Source: an uncultured Clostridia bacterium (GTDB lineage Bacteria > Bacillota > Clostridia > Oscillospirales > CAG-272). Taken from it: DNA of 8,432 nt. Under the pieces are notes generated by a model. It worked only from the letters and a program-made list of their open reading frames with translations, was not told where the DNA came from and searched no databases. The position numbers and the translations under genes were made by a program. The stretch spans positions 1 to 8,432 of the forward strand of contig CAJGDZ010000071.1 in assembly GCA_904502055.1 (NCBI GenBank), read 5' to 3'. This document shows positions 1 to 6,407 of the stretch, piece after piece; within the stretch, counting starts at the first letter, position 1; every line of letters begins with the position of its first letter.

Positions 1-983
1 ACAGCGAGCTTCTTACAGGAAGCGGGAATAGCCACTGCAAGCTTCACTGCAACGAAGGGACGGTAAAGTCTTACCTTAACAAGACCAACCTTCTCACCGT
101 TTGCGTTCATATAGTCGATAACCTCTTCAGCAACGTCGCAGATAGAGCCCATAGCGATCATTACGCGATCAGCATCGGGAGCACCGTAGTAGTTGAAGAG
201 CTTGTAGTTAGTACCGAGCTTAGCGTTAACCTTATCCATATACTCTTCAACAACTGCGGGAAGAGCATCGTAGTAGGGGTTGCAAGCCTCTCTGTGCTGG
301 AAGAAGATATCACCGTTCTCTGCGGAACCGCGAAGTACGGGATGCTCGGGATTGAGTGCGCGTCCGCGGAACTCAGCGATGGCGTCCTTGTCAACCATAG
401 CATCAAGCGTATCGTAGTCCCAAACCTCGATCTTCTGGATCTCGTGAGAGGTACGGAAGCCATCGAAGAAGTTGATGAAGGGAACGCGGCCCTTGATGGT
501 GGAAAGGTGTGCAACGGCACCCAGGTCCATAACCTCCTGAGGGTTGGAGCCGGCAATCATAGCGAAACCGGTCTGACGGCAAGCGTACACGTCGGAGTGG
601 TCGCCGAAGATGTTGAGCGCGTGCGATGCTACGCAACGAGCCGAGACGTGGATGACGCAGGGAAGAAGCTCACCTGCGATCTTGTACATGTTGGGGATCA
701 TCAGAAGAAGACCCTGAGAAGCGGTGAAGGTGGTGGTGAGAGCACCGGCTGCAAGCGAACCGTGAACCGTACCTGCGGCACCTGCCTCGGACTGCATCTC
801 GGTAACCTTTACCTGCTCGCCCATAATGTTCTTGAGACCGGTAGCGGACCAGGAGTCCGTCAGCTCAGCCATTACGGAAGAAGGTGTGATGGGGTAGATC
901 GCGGCAACCTCGGTGAACGCATACGAAACGTGCGCCGCCGCGGTATTACCGTCCATGGACATTTTTTTTCTTTGAATTGCCAT
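1..983 (-). CDS. nifJ: Pyruvate:ferredoxin (flavodoxin) oxidoreductase, N-terminal 327 residues (partial at left edge)
   Basis: The product oxidatively decarboxylates pyruvate to acetyl-CoA and CO2 and passes electrons to ferredoxin; it is a cytosolic thiamine-diphosphate iron-sulfur enzyme central to anaerobic fermentation. The translation begins MAIQRKKMSMDGNTAAAHVS and carries the family hallmark YPITPSS at residues 30-36, then TEMQSEAG (61-68), FTASQGLLLMIPNMYKIAGE (86-105) and HVSARCVASHALNIFGDHSD (112-131). By family comparison, Thr33 and Arg116 match the pyruvate-binding Thr and Arg, and Glu66 the Glu that activates the cofactor. Only domain I and the start of domain II are present; the full chain is usually about 1170-1200 residues, so the ferredoxin-like and TPP domains lie beyond the window. 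The start is fixed by AGGAGG eight bases upstream and by the conserved N-terminus. It has its own promoter and follows ldh, which also consumes pyruvate. No lesion is visible. Confidence 0.97.
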   Translation of the reverse strand, partial: MAIQRKKMSMDGNTAAAHVSYAFTEVAAIYPITPSSVMAELTDSWSATGLKNIMGEQVKVTEMQSEAGAAGTVHGSLAAGALTTTFTASQGLLLMIPNMYKIAGELLPCVIHVSARCVASHALNIFGDHSDVYACRQTGFAMIAGSNPQEVMDLGAVAHLSTIKGRVPFINFFDGFRTSHEIQKIEVWDYDTLDAMVDKDAIAEFRGRALNPEHPVLRGSAENGDIFFQHREACNPYYDALPAVVEEYMDKVNAKLGTNYKLFNYYGAPDADRVMIAMGSICDVAEEVIDYMNANGEKVGLVKVRLYRPFVAVKLAVAIPASCKKLA

Positions 984-1038
984 GTTCAATTCCTCCTATT
1001 AAAAAAATATGATAAAATAAAAAATATCATTCCCATAT

Positions 1039-1067
1039 ATAATAGCACTTTTTTTGCCGTTTGTAAA
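1039..1067 (-). promoter_or_regulatory. Sigma-A type promoter of nifJ
   Basis: On the minus strand TTTACA (1062-1067) is followed by a 17-base spacer and TATTAT (1039-1044). Both hexamers match the housekeeping consensus at 5 of 6 positions. The implied transcript starts near 1032 and has an AT-rich 5' leader of about 50 nt before the nifJ ribosome binding site. The promoter lies downstream of the ldh terminator, so nifJ is probably an independent transcription unit. Confidence 0.75.
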
Positions 1068-1142
1068 GAGGTTTCTTTAATTATTTCTGCCAAAATTTTA
1101 ACAAAGTTTTTGCCAAATTGCACAAAAGCCTAAATTTCAGGC

Positions 1143-1171
1143 AAAAAAAGGCCGCTTCTTGAGACGGCCTT
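1143..1171 (-). terminator. Intrinsic terminator of ldh
   Basis: On the minus strand AAGGCCG (1165-1171) pairs perfectly with CGGCCTT (1148-1154) around a 10-base loop, and the 3' arm runs into seven consecutive T (1143-1149). It begins six bases after the ldh stop codon. It should separate ldh from nifJ transcription. Confidence 0.88.
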
Positions 1172-1176
1172 GATAT

Positions 1177-2136
1177 TTAACGGAGGATATGAAGTGAGTC
1201 GTATGCCGAGCGAATGACCGAGGCGGAATGGCGGAATCGTTCTTGCTCGCGCTCGTCCAGCGGGATCTTCAGTACGCTTTCCACACCACCGCGACCGACG
1301 ACACAGGGAACGCCGATACAGACATCGTGTGCACCGTAGTAGTCCTCGATATACGCCGAGACCGGAAGGATGGTCTTTTCGTCGCGCATAATAGCGGACA
1401 CGATGCGAAGCACCGCTTCGGCAATGGCATAATAGGTCGCCCCCTTGCCGTCTATGATGCGGTAGGCGCTGTTTTTGACCTCCTCAAAGACCGGCTCCAG
1501 GCTCTCGAGTGAGCAAAGCTCCTCGTTTTTACAACCGGCACTGCAGAAATCCACAAGGTCAACGCCCGAAATATTGGCGCTGCTGAACACGGGAAGCTCA
1601 CTGTCGCCGTGCTCGCCGAGAATGAAGGCGTGCACGTTGCGCGCATCCACTCCAAAGCGCTTGCCAAGCAGATATTTCAGACGTGCGGTATCCAGCACCG
1701 TGCCCGAGCCGATGACGCGCTCGCGGGGCAGACCCGAGAGGCGGAGAGTTACCTGCGTCAGCACGTCCACGGGGTTGGTCACGACCAGCAAAATGGCTTC
1801 CGTGCCAACACGGCGGATGTTGCTCACGATGGTTTCAAAAATACGGACATTCTTTTCCAGGAGGTCCATACGCGTCTCGCCGTCCTTTTGCCCGGCTCCG
1901 GCGGCAATGACGATGATCGAGGCGTCGGTGAGATCCTCGTAATCACCGGCATAGATCTCCATTGGAGAATTAAAGGAGAGGCCGTGCGAAAGATCCTCGG
2001 CCTCGCCGACTGCTTTTTTTGGATTGGCATCAAGAAGCACCATTTCCGAAAAAAGGCGGCTTTTCATAAGGGTGTATGCCGTGGTCGCGCCCACAAAGCC
2101 GCAACCGATCACGGCGCATTTTCTTTTTTTAATCAT
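1177..2136 (-). CDS. ldh: L-lactate dehydrogenase (NAD-dependent)
   Basis: It reduces pyruvate to L-lactate with NADH in the cytosol, regenerating NAD+ during fermentation. At 319 residues it has normal family length. The Rossmann motif is IGCGFVGA (10-17), with the NAD-selecting Asp36 at the end of strand beta-2. The mobile loop AGQKDGETR (81-89) has Gln83, the position that distinguishes lactate from malate dehydrogenases (malate enzymes have Arg), and catalytic Arg89. Asp149 and Arg152 lie in GTVLDTARLK, catalytic His176 in GEHGD (174-178), and Thr234 in KGATYYAIA. His169 corresponds to an allosteric fructose-1,6-bisphosphate ligand in Bacillus enzymes, but the partner Arg is Lys154 here, so activation by that sugar is uncertain. 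The start ATG has AAAGG eight bases upstream. The gene has its own promoter and terminator, and competes with neighbouring nifJ for pyruvate. The residue assignments come from family comparison; the enzyme class is firm. Confidence 0.96.
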   Translation of the reverse strand: MIKKRKCAVIGCGFVGATTAYTLMKSRLFSEMVLLDANPKKAVGEAEDLSHGLSFNSPMEIYAGDYEDLTDASIIVIAAGAGQKDGETRMDLLEKNVRIFETIVSNIRRVGTEAILLVVTNPVDVLTQVTLRLSGLPRERVIGSGTVLDTARLKYLLGKRFGVDARNVHAFILGEHGDSELPVFSSANISGVDLVDFCSAGCKNEELCSLESLEPVFEEVKNSAYRIIDGKGATYYAIAEAVLRIVSAIMRDEKTILPVSAYIEDYYGAHDVCIGVPCVVGRGGVESVLKIPLDEREQERFRHSASVIRSAYDSLHILR

Positions 2137-2151
2137 AATCCGTTCCTTTCA

Positions 2152-2180
2152 ATCAAAAGGTTTTTCTTAGTGTTTGTCAA
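2152..2180 (-). promoter_or_regulatory. Probable promoter of ldh
   Basis: On the minus strand a perfect TTGACA (2175-2180) is followed by 17 bases and TTTGAT (2152-2157), a 4 of 6 match to the -10 consensus. The predicted start is about 10 bases upstream of the ATG, which would give a very short leader overlapping the ribosome binding site. That leaves the -10 assignment less sure than the -35. The promoter starts 18 bases after the stop of the glpK remnant. Confidence 0.45.
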
Positions 2181-2197
2181 AATTTCAGAATTAACCG

Positions 2198-2511
2198 TCA
2201 ATTTTCCCTCAGCCAGCCCCTTGTGCGCTCGATGGCCTTGCGCCAAAGTGCGATCTTGGCTTCGCGCTCTTTTTGCGACATATCGGGCGTGAAGGTGTCG
2301 GGTGCATCCGCGCCGCCCTTTTCCATTGCCTTGCGCGCAGCACGGATCCGGGAGCCGAAGATCTCACCGGGATTGTGCTCTATCCAGCCGCTTTGCGGAA
2401 AGATCTGCTCAAACTCGCAGGAGGCAAAGGAGACGGGGGGCCGCCCGGTGTAAACAGAATGGCTCTTGACGAGGCCGTTCCCAGGTTCAGGGCAAGAATG
2501 TATTTGGATAT
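2198..2511 (-). pseudogene. glpK: Glycerol kinase remnant: large internal deletion, frameshift and lost start codon
   Basis: This is the debris of an ATP:glycerol 3-phosphotransferase gene, normally about 500 codons. The 5' part reads SKYILALNLGTASSRAILF, the FGGY-kinase phosphate-binding start (usual form ALDQGTTSSR), so the conserved Asp is now Asn. After a GGCGGCCCCCC tract near 2435-2446 the frame shifts by one missing base. The other frame then continues VSFASCEFEQIFPQSGWIEH, the next block of the same family. A short helix (near GSRIRAARKAMEKGG) leads without a break into DTFTPDMSQKEREAKIALWR and KAIERTRGWLREN-stop, the C-terminal tail of glycerol kinase. Roughly 400 codons, with both main domains, are gone. 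The expected start is ATA (2509-2511), eight bases after AAAGGA and one base after the preceding stop. It probably formed a tightly coupled gene after the 254-residue protein. No function is expected. Confidence 0.85.
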
Positions 2512-2512
2512 A

Positions 2513-3277
2513 TTATACTTCCTTTCGTTCGATTGCCTTGAGAAGGGCGGCGGTGTCGCAAAGATGGACGACGGATTTATGGAGAATGTTGGCGTATCTT
2601 TCGGGGTTTTGAGCTTTGGCGGCCTTGGCCGCCTGGAGCAGAGAGGAAGAAAGATGCGTTTCGAGATCGCCGTAAGCTTCAATGACCTTGAAGAGCATTT
2701 GCGTTTGCTCCGTCGGTGGAAACAGCAGAAGCTCACGCTTTGTGTCTTCCCAATCCGAAGGAAGCGAATTCAGCGCTTTTTGAGAGATCTCCAGCAAGAG
2801 GATGTCCTTTTTTATTTGTAAAAAGGTGTTATCCTTTTCGATTTCAAGTGTTTTACTGTTTAGTTTAGATATAATATTCGTGCGAATTTGTCTTTCTTGC
2901 ATCTCGATGCGCTCGCTAAGTGCCGCACAAGCCTTGTTGAGGGGGAGGCTCGCGGCTGTCGGCCCGGACATTGTGTGAGCCAGCGCGGTGATCTGCTCGG
3001 AAAGCTCGAGGATGATTGCGTAAATTTCGATGGCAAGCTCTCGGCGCTTTTCAAGCAGAGCCGTCGCATCCCGCAAGAATGTGTCCCGAGCGTCTTTATG
3101 GAAAAAGGTGCTCATTTGTTCGAGATCTTTATCGGAGAAGAAGGAAATGTCCGCTCTTGCTTTTAAAAGGAGTGAGCGCAAATTTTCCTTTTCCGGGGTA
3201 AGGAAAAAGGGCGACGAATCGCCCTTTTGCTCCCCGAAAAGATCGGGCGTAAAATGGTTGTTATTTGATTTCGACAT
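2513..3277 (-). CDS. Unrecognised 254-residue helical cytosolic protein
   Basis: I do not recognise this family. The protein has no signal peptide or membrane segment. After a polar N-terminus (MSKSNNNHFTPDLFGEQKG) it is rich in Leu, Glu, Lys and Ala, and residues about 30-185 look almost entirely alpha-helical with coiled-coil-like stretches, for example DKDLEQMSTFFHKDARDTFL (49-68) and the segment around 120-170. The C-terminal third (LLFPPTEQTQMLFKVIEAYG and onward) is also helical. Its ATG overlaps the 3' end of khpA by 17 bases in another frame, with only AAGG close to the start, which suggests translational coupling to khpA. A TTG codon (3179-3181) behind AAGGA is a possible shorter start that would skip the embedded hairpin. 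It occupies the slot where rimM-trmD-rplS usually follow khpA, but resembles none of them. The reading frame is intact and the codon use fits the neighbours, so it is probably a real gene. Confidence 0.72.
   Translation of the reverse strand: MSKSNNNHFTPDLFGEQKGDSSPFFLTPEKENLRSLLLKARADISFFSDKDLEQMSTFFHKDARDTFLRDATALLEKRRELAIEIYAIILELSEQITALAHTMSGPTAASLPLNKACAALSERIEMQERQIRTNIISKLNSKTLEIEKDNTFLQIKKDILLLEISQKALNSLPSDWEDTKRELLLFPPTEQTQMLFKVIEAYGDLETHLSSSLLQAAKAAKAQNPERYANILHKSVVHLCDTAALLKAIERKEV
3204..3228 (-). terminator. Terminator-like hairpin inside the start of the 254-residue gene
   Basis: On the minus strand AAAAGGGCGA pairs perfectly over 10 bases with TCGCCCTTTT around a TTCG tetraloop, and the 3' arm ends in five T (3204-3208). 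It lies about 33-57 bases beyond the khpA stop codon, where an operon terminator would be expected, yet it is within codons 17-25 of the downstream gene. A smaller hairpin (3233-3237 with 3243-3247) sits just upstream. Function as a terminator or as a translation-sensitive attenuator is inferred. Confidence 0.6.
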
Positions 3278-3497
3278 TGACCTTTTTTCCGGTGTTGCCG
3301 GCGGCCGCCTTGATCAAGGAGCGGATGGCTTTGGCAATCTTACCGTGCTTACCGATCACCATTCCCATGTCGTCTGCGGCAACGCTCAGCACCAGCGTGA
3401 TGCTGTTTTCGTTTTCGCTTTCGGTAACGACGACCTCATCGGGAGAGTCAACGATGGCCTTGGCAATATCGATAAGGGTTGTTTTCAAATCTGCCAT
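3261..3497 (-). CDS. khpA: KH-domain RNA-binding protein KhpA (YlqC family)
   Basis: A 78-residue single KH-domain protein of the kind that in other Firmicutes pairs with KhpB and binds RNA, affecting cell division and envelope genes. The type-II KH fold is visible, with the signature loop GKHG at residues 49-52 inside VIGKHGKIAKAIRSLIKAAA, preceded by a beta strand (ITLVLSVA) and followed by the closing strand KKVNVEIK. Length is typical. The start has GAGG eight bases upstream and sits 20 bases after the rpsP stop, its standard position in Clostridia and Bacilli. Its last 17 bases overlap the next gene. No anomaly is seen in the protein. Confidence 0.93.
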   Translation of the reverse strand: MADLKTTLIDIAKAIVDSPDEVVVTESENENSITLVLSVAADDMGMVIGKHGKIAKAIRSLIKAAAGNTGKKVNVEIK

Positions 3498-3517
3498 TTG
3501 TCTGTCCTCGTTCGGGC

Positions 3518-3760
3518 TCAGTCAACGATTCCGGACTTCTTGAGAAGAGCCTTTACGGTTTCAGTGGGCTGTGCACCCTTGCTGATCCAATCCTTTGCCT
3601 TTTCAGCGTCGATGCTGAGCTGTACAGGCTCGGAAATGGGGCTGTAGTAGCCGATCTCTTCAATGAACTTACCGTTTCTGGGGTAGCGGCTGTCTGCTAC
3701 AACGAGACGGTATGCGGGAGCCTTCTTGGCACCGATTCTCTTAAGTCTGATTTTTACCAT
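3518..3760 (-). CDS. rpsP: 30S ribosomal protein bS16
   Basis: An 80-residue small-subunit protein that binds 16S rRNA early in 30S assembly. The N-terminus MVKIRLKRIGAKKAPAYRLV and the following VVADSRYPRNGKFIEEIGYY are diagnostic, as is the C-terminal helix ending ETVKALLKKSGI. Length is normal. A GGAGG nine bases before the ATG fixes the start. It lies 52 bases after ffh with no terminator between, so it is expected on the ylxM-ffh transcript, and it is followed closely by khpA. Known Firmicutes operons continue to rimM, trmD and rplS; here they do not. Confidence 0.97.
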   Translation of the reverse strand: MVKIRLKRIGAKKAPAYRLVVADSRYPRNGKFIEEIGYYSPISEPVQLSIDAEKAKDWISKGAQPTETVKALLKKSGIVD

Positions 3761-3812
3761 TTTTCTTTTCCTCCAAATATGTTTTTAATTGTTTTTTATA
3801 GAAATTCCGTTA

Positions 3813-5150
3813 TCAAAACGGGAGTTTCATTCTTCCTTTGCCAAAGCGTGCAAGCTTTGAGGGGTTTGAGAAGGACTTCATCAGCGAGCGGATCTGGTCG
3901 AACTGCTTGAGAAGACGGTTTAGCTCCTCTACGGTGGTTCCGCTTCCTGCCGCAATGCGCTTCTTGCGCGAGGCGTTGAGCATTTCGGGCTTGGTGCGCT
4001 CCTGCTTGGTCATGGCCTTGATGATGGCTTCCTGATGTGCGATCAGCTTCTCGTCGATTTTGGCATCCTTCAGCTGTGAGGGCTTGATTCCGGGCATCAT
4101 GGAAGCGAGCTGCTCCATACTTCCCATACTCTTGAGTTGGTCAAACTGATCCAGATAATCATCCAGGGTGAAGGTGGATTTGAGAATTTTTTCCTCAAGC
4201 TCCTTGGCCTTTTTTTCGTCAAAGCTCTTTTCCGCCTTTTCGATCAGCGTGAGAACGTCACCCATGCCGAGGATTCGCGAAGCCATACGGTCGGGGTGGA
4301 AGGGCTCGATCTTATCCAGCTTTTCGCCTGTGCCAACAAACTTGATCGGCTTTCCCGTTACGTGCTTGACCGAAAGCGCTGCACCGCCACGCGTATCGCC
4401 GTCGAGCTTGGTGAGGATCACGCCTGTGATGTCCAAAAGCTGGTTGAAGTGGTCGGCTACCGTCACTGCGTCCTGACCGATCATCGCGTCGATGGTCAGA
4501 AGGATCTCGGTGGGGGAGACCTCTGCCTTGATGTTCTTCAGCTCATCCATTAGCTCCTCGTCGATGTGCAGACGACCTGCCGTGTCGACGAAGACCATAT
4601 CGTGGCCCTTTTTCTCGGCGTATTTGAGTGCTTCCTTGGCGATCTTTACAGGAGAATTTCCGCTTTCCATCGAGAAAACGGGGATGCTCAGCGTCTCGCC
4701 GAGGATCTCGAGCTGCTTGATTGCCGCGGGACGATAGATGTCACACGCAACCAGAAGCGGGTTTTTGCCCTGCGATTTGTAAAGACCGGCCAGCTTTGCG
4801 GCGTGCGTGGTCTTGCCCGCGCCCTGAAGACCGACCATCATAATAACCGTGGGGGGCTTGGGGGAGATGGTCAGCTTGGCTTGCGAGCCGCCCATCAGCG
4901 CTGTCAGCTCCTCGTTGACGATCTTGATGACCTGCTGAGCGGGAACCAGCGATTCTAAGACCTCGCTGCCGACCGCACGCGCGGAAACGGTGTTTACAAA
5001 ATCCTTAACGACTTTAAAGTTAACGTCGGCCTCAAGCAAAGCAAGCTTGATTTCGCGCATACCCGCTTTGACGTCGGCCTCCGTGAGTTTGCCTTTGTTT
5101 TTGAACTTTTTGAAGGCGTTGCTTAGTTTTTCGCTTAAGCTTTGAAACAT
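3813..5150 (-). CDS. ffh: Signal recognition particle protein Ffh (SRP54)
   Basis: The GTPase of the bacterial signal recognition particle binds 4.5S/6S RNA and signal sequences of nascent membrane proteins, and docks on FtsY at the membrane. The 445-residue chain shows the N domain (1-90), the G domain with P-loop GLQGAGKTT (107-115), DTAGR (189-193), TKLD (247-250) and the GDTRGG motif (251-256), then the M domain (about 310-430). The M-domain RNA-binding helices include NASRKKRIAAGSGTTVEELN (392-411). A long methionine-rich tail is missing and the protein ends GRMKLPF soon after the M domain, which is within family range. AGGTG precedes the ATG by four to five bases. It lies 24 bases after ylxM, its usual partner, and shares that promoter. 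Confidence 0.98.
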   Translation of the reverse strand: MFQSLSEKLSNAFKKFKNKGKLTEADVKAGMREIKLALLEADVNFKVVKDFVNTVSARAVGSEVLESLVPAQQVIKIVNEELTALMGGSQAKLTISPKPPTVIMMVGLQGAGKTTHAAKLAGLYKSQGKNPLLVACDIYRPAAIKQLEILGETLSIPVFSMESGNSPVKIAKEALKYAEKKGHDMVFVDTAGRLHIDEELMDELKNIKAEVSPTEILLTIDAMIGQDAVTVADHFNQLLDITGVILTKLDGDTRGGAALSVKHVTGKPIKFVGTGEKLDKIEPFHPDRMASRILGMGDVLTLIEKAEKSFDEKKAKELEEKILKSTFTLDDYLDQFDQLKSMGSMEQLASMMPGIKPSQLKDAKIDEKLIAHQEAIIKAMTKQERTKPEMLNASRKKRIAAGSGTTVEELNRLLKQFDQIRSLMKSFSNPSKLARFGKGRMKLPF

Positions 5151-5174
5151 ATGACACCTTCCTTTCCTAATATT

Positions 5175-5510
5175 TTACTTAAAGAGGTTGGCAAGAGCCT
5201 CCATTTCCGCAGTGAGGCTTTGAGGCAGATCCACCCCATTGCTCAGGCGGCGGATGGTTTCAAGGCGACGCTTGGCCTCCTCGAAACGCTCGACAAGGCC
5301 GAGCTTTTCCTCAAATCGGTGAAGCTCTTCCTCGGCCTTCTTGATCAGGTCTCTTGCGCCTTGCCTTGAGATCCCGATCTCGTCGGCAATCTCGGCAAGA
5401 GAAAAGTCTTCATTATAATATAAGGCGAGAACCGCCTGCTTTCTTTCGCTTAAAAGCTCGCCGTAAAAGTCGAGCAGGAGAGAAAGCTCTTTGACGTCTT
5501 TTTCAAACAT
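5175..5510 (-). CDS. ylxM: YlxM-family helix-turn-helix protein (SRP-associated, UPF0122)
   Basis: A 111-residue protein with a sigma-70 region 4-like helix-turn-helix at about residues 22-62; the core is FSLAEIADEIGISRQGARDL (36-55). It is followed by a charged helical tail containing EEELHRFEEKLGLVERFEEA (60-79). The family lies directly before ffh in most Firmicutes and has been reported to interact with SRP; a DNA-binding role has been proposed from the fold. The start is supported by AGAGGAA just upstream. It is the first gene of the operon, preceded by a strong promoter and a large palindrome over the start site. Self-regulation is therefore possible, but this is inference from position only. 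Confidence 0.93.
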   Translation of the reverse strand: MFEKDVKELSLLLDFYGELLSERKQAVLALYYNEDFSLAEIADEIGISRQGARDLIKKAEEELHRFEEKLGLVERFEEAKRRLETIRRLSNGVDLPQSLTAEMEALANLFK

Positions 5511-5527
5511 AATTTCCTCTTGACGCG

Positions 5528-5554
5528 CTCTGTAAAGTAAAATACTTTACAGAG
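5528..5554. promoter_or_regulatory. Perfect 12-3-12 palindrome over the ylxM start site, likely operator
   Basis: CTCTGTAAAGTA (5528-5539) and TACTTTACAGAG (5543-5554) are exact reverse complements around AAA. The repeat begins inside the -10 hexamer of the ylxM promoter and covers the predicted transcription start (about 5546). The transcript would therefore contain only part of it and could not form the full hairpin, and no T-run follows. A repressor-binding site is the simplest reading. The protein that binds is unknown. Confidence 0.7.
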
Positions 5555-5581
5555 TATATCACGCTTTTGGGTCTTTGTCAA
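5553..5581 (-). promoter_or_regulatory. Strong promoter of the ylxM-ffh-rpsP-khpA operon
   Basis: On the minus strand a perfect TTGACA (5576-5581) is followed by a 17-base spacer and TATACT (5553-5558). It starts only 20 bases after the stop codon of the upstream membrane-protein gene, which has no visible terminator, so some read-through from that gene is possible. Confidence 0.82.
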
Positions 5582-5600
5582 GAGGTTTTTTGAATTTTTT

Positions 5601-6407
5601 TTACTGCATATCCGTTTTTTTCTCCGTCGGGAAGCGCGAAAGGGCGAAAATGCCGATGGCCAGCAGAGTGAGAGAAAAGAACGGGGAGATCAGTGCCTTT
5701 GTGGGGGTGTTGCAAAGCGATGAGCGCTCAAGGATCAAGTGGCTGACTGCGGTCGGCACACAGAAGAAGGCACACAGCGGTCCGAGAACGGCAGACAGGC
5801 GGGGGCGTGAGCCGCCGATGCTCTCGCGGATCTCGGAAAGAAGGAAAAACAGGGTACTGAGGATGGAGAGCTGGAGAGAGTTCTTGATGGGGCTGTTAAT
5901 GGCAACGTACATATTAAAATAGGTAAAGAACAGAAACGCGAACAGAAAAACAAGAACGGCGAAGCCGAAGGTGGCGTGTGCGGTGCCAAGCTTTTCGGTG
6001 CGCACCCCATCGGTAAAGAAAAAGAAAGAGGAGAGTACGGCGAAAATTCCCAAGATGGGGAGAAGTGCAGACGTGCCGCCCACAACGGGGAAGGACTTAG
6101 CCAGTCTTCCGATCAGAATGCACAGGCCGGAAAAGAGAAAGAGCGAGCCGGTCAGCTTGCCGATAACCGCACGTCCGATGCCGTCTGTCGATGCAAGTGT
6201 CGCATTCTTGGGAAAAAGCAACAACGCGGCAAGGCACCACAGAATGCTGAGGGCGTATAAAACCGTCGTAACGACCGTCAGCGGCGTGCTTGAAAAATAT
6301 CCGACGTCCTGCTCGAATGAGGTGAGGAAGCAGGCGGTGCGAAGCCCCGATAAAAGGAGCGTGAGGATGATCGTGGAAAGAAAATAGAGCTTAACATTGG
6401 TTTTCAT
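5601..6407 (-). CDS. Unrecognised multi-pass membrane protein, about eight helices
   Basis: A 268-residue hydrophobic protein that I cannot assign to a family. Likely membrane helices lie near residues 8-27, 42-65, 80-102, 113-132, 145-169, 177-192, 204-226 and 238-258. The short loops include few charged residues, and the tail SRFPTEKKTDMQ is polar. The first helix starts immediately after MKTNVKLY, so it may act as an uncleaved signal anchor. There are no obvious catalytic or nucleotide-binding motifs. Ribosome binding upstream of the ATG (GATGGGAC) is weak. It is transcribed divergently from the S10 operon and ends just before the ylxM promoter. Function is unknown; the intact frame and clean membrane topology argue that it is real. 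Confidence 0.8.
   Translation of the reverse strand: MKTNVKLYFLSTIILTLLLSGLRTACFLTSFEQDVGYFSSTPLTVVTTVLYALSILWCLAALLLFPKNATLASTDGIGRAVIGKLTGSLFLFSGLCILIGRLAKSFPVVGGTSALLPILGIFAVLSSFFFFTDGVRTEKLGTAHATFGFAVLVFLFAFLFFTYFNMYVAINSPIKNSLQLSILSTLFFLLSEIRESIGGSRPRLSAVLGPLCAFFCVPTAVSHLILERSSLCNTPTKALISPFFSLTLLAIGIFALSRFPTEKKTDMQ

Noticed and set aside
294..1133. Open frame of 279 codons on the plus strand antisense to nifJ
   Set aside because: It is antisense to the clearly conserved NifJ N-terminus and runs into the AT-rich promoter region; there is no ribosome binding site.
2380..2736. Open frame of 118 codons on the minus strand joining the 254-residue gene region to glpK residues
   Set aside because: Its first part is an out-of-frame shadow of the upstream gene, and only its end is genuine glpK sequence; it breaks off at the frameshift. 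It is treated as part of the pseudogene.
5528..5554. The palindrome as a terminator of the membrane-protein gene
   Set aside because: The stem is AT-rich, no T-run follows on either strand, and it lies downstream of a strong promoter over the start site, so an operator fits better.
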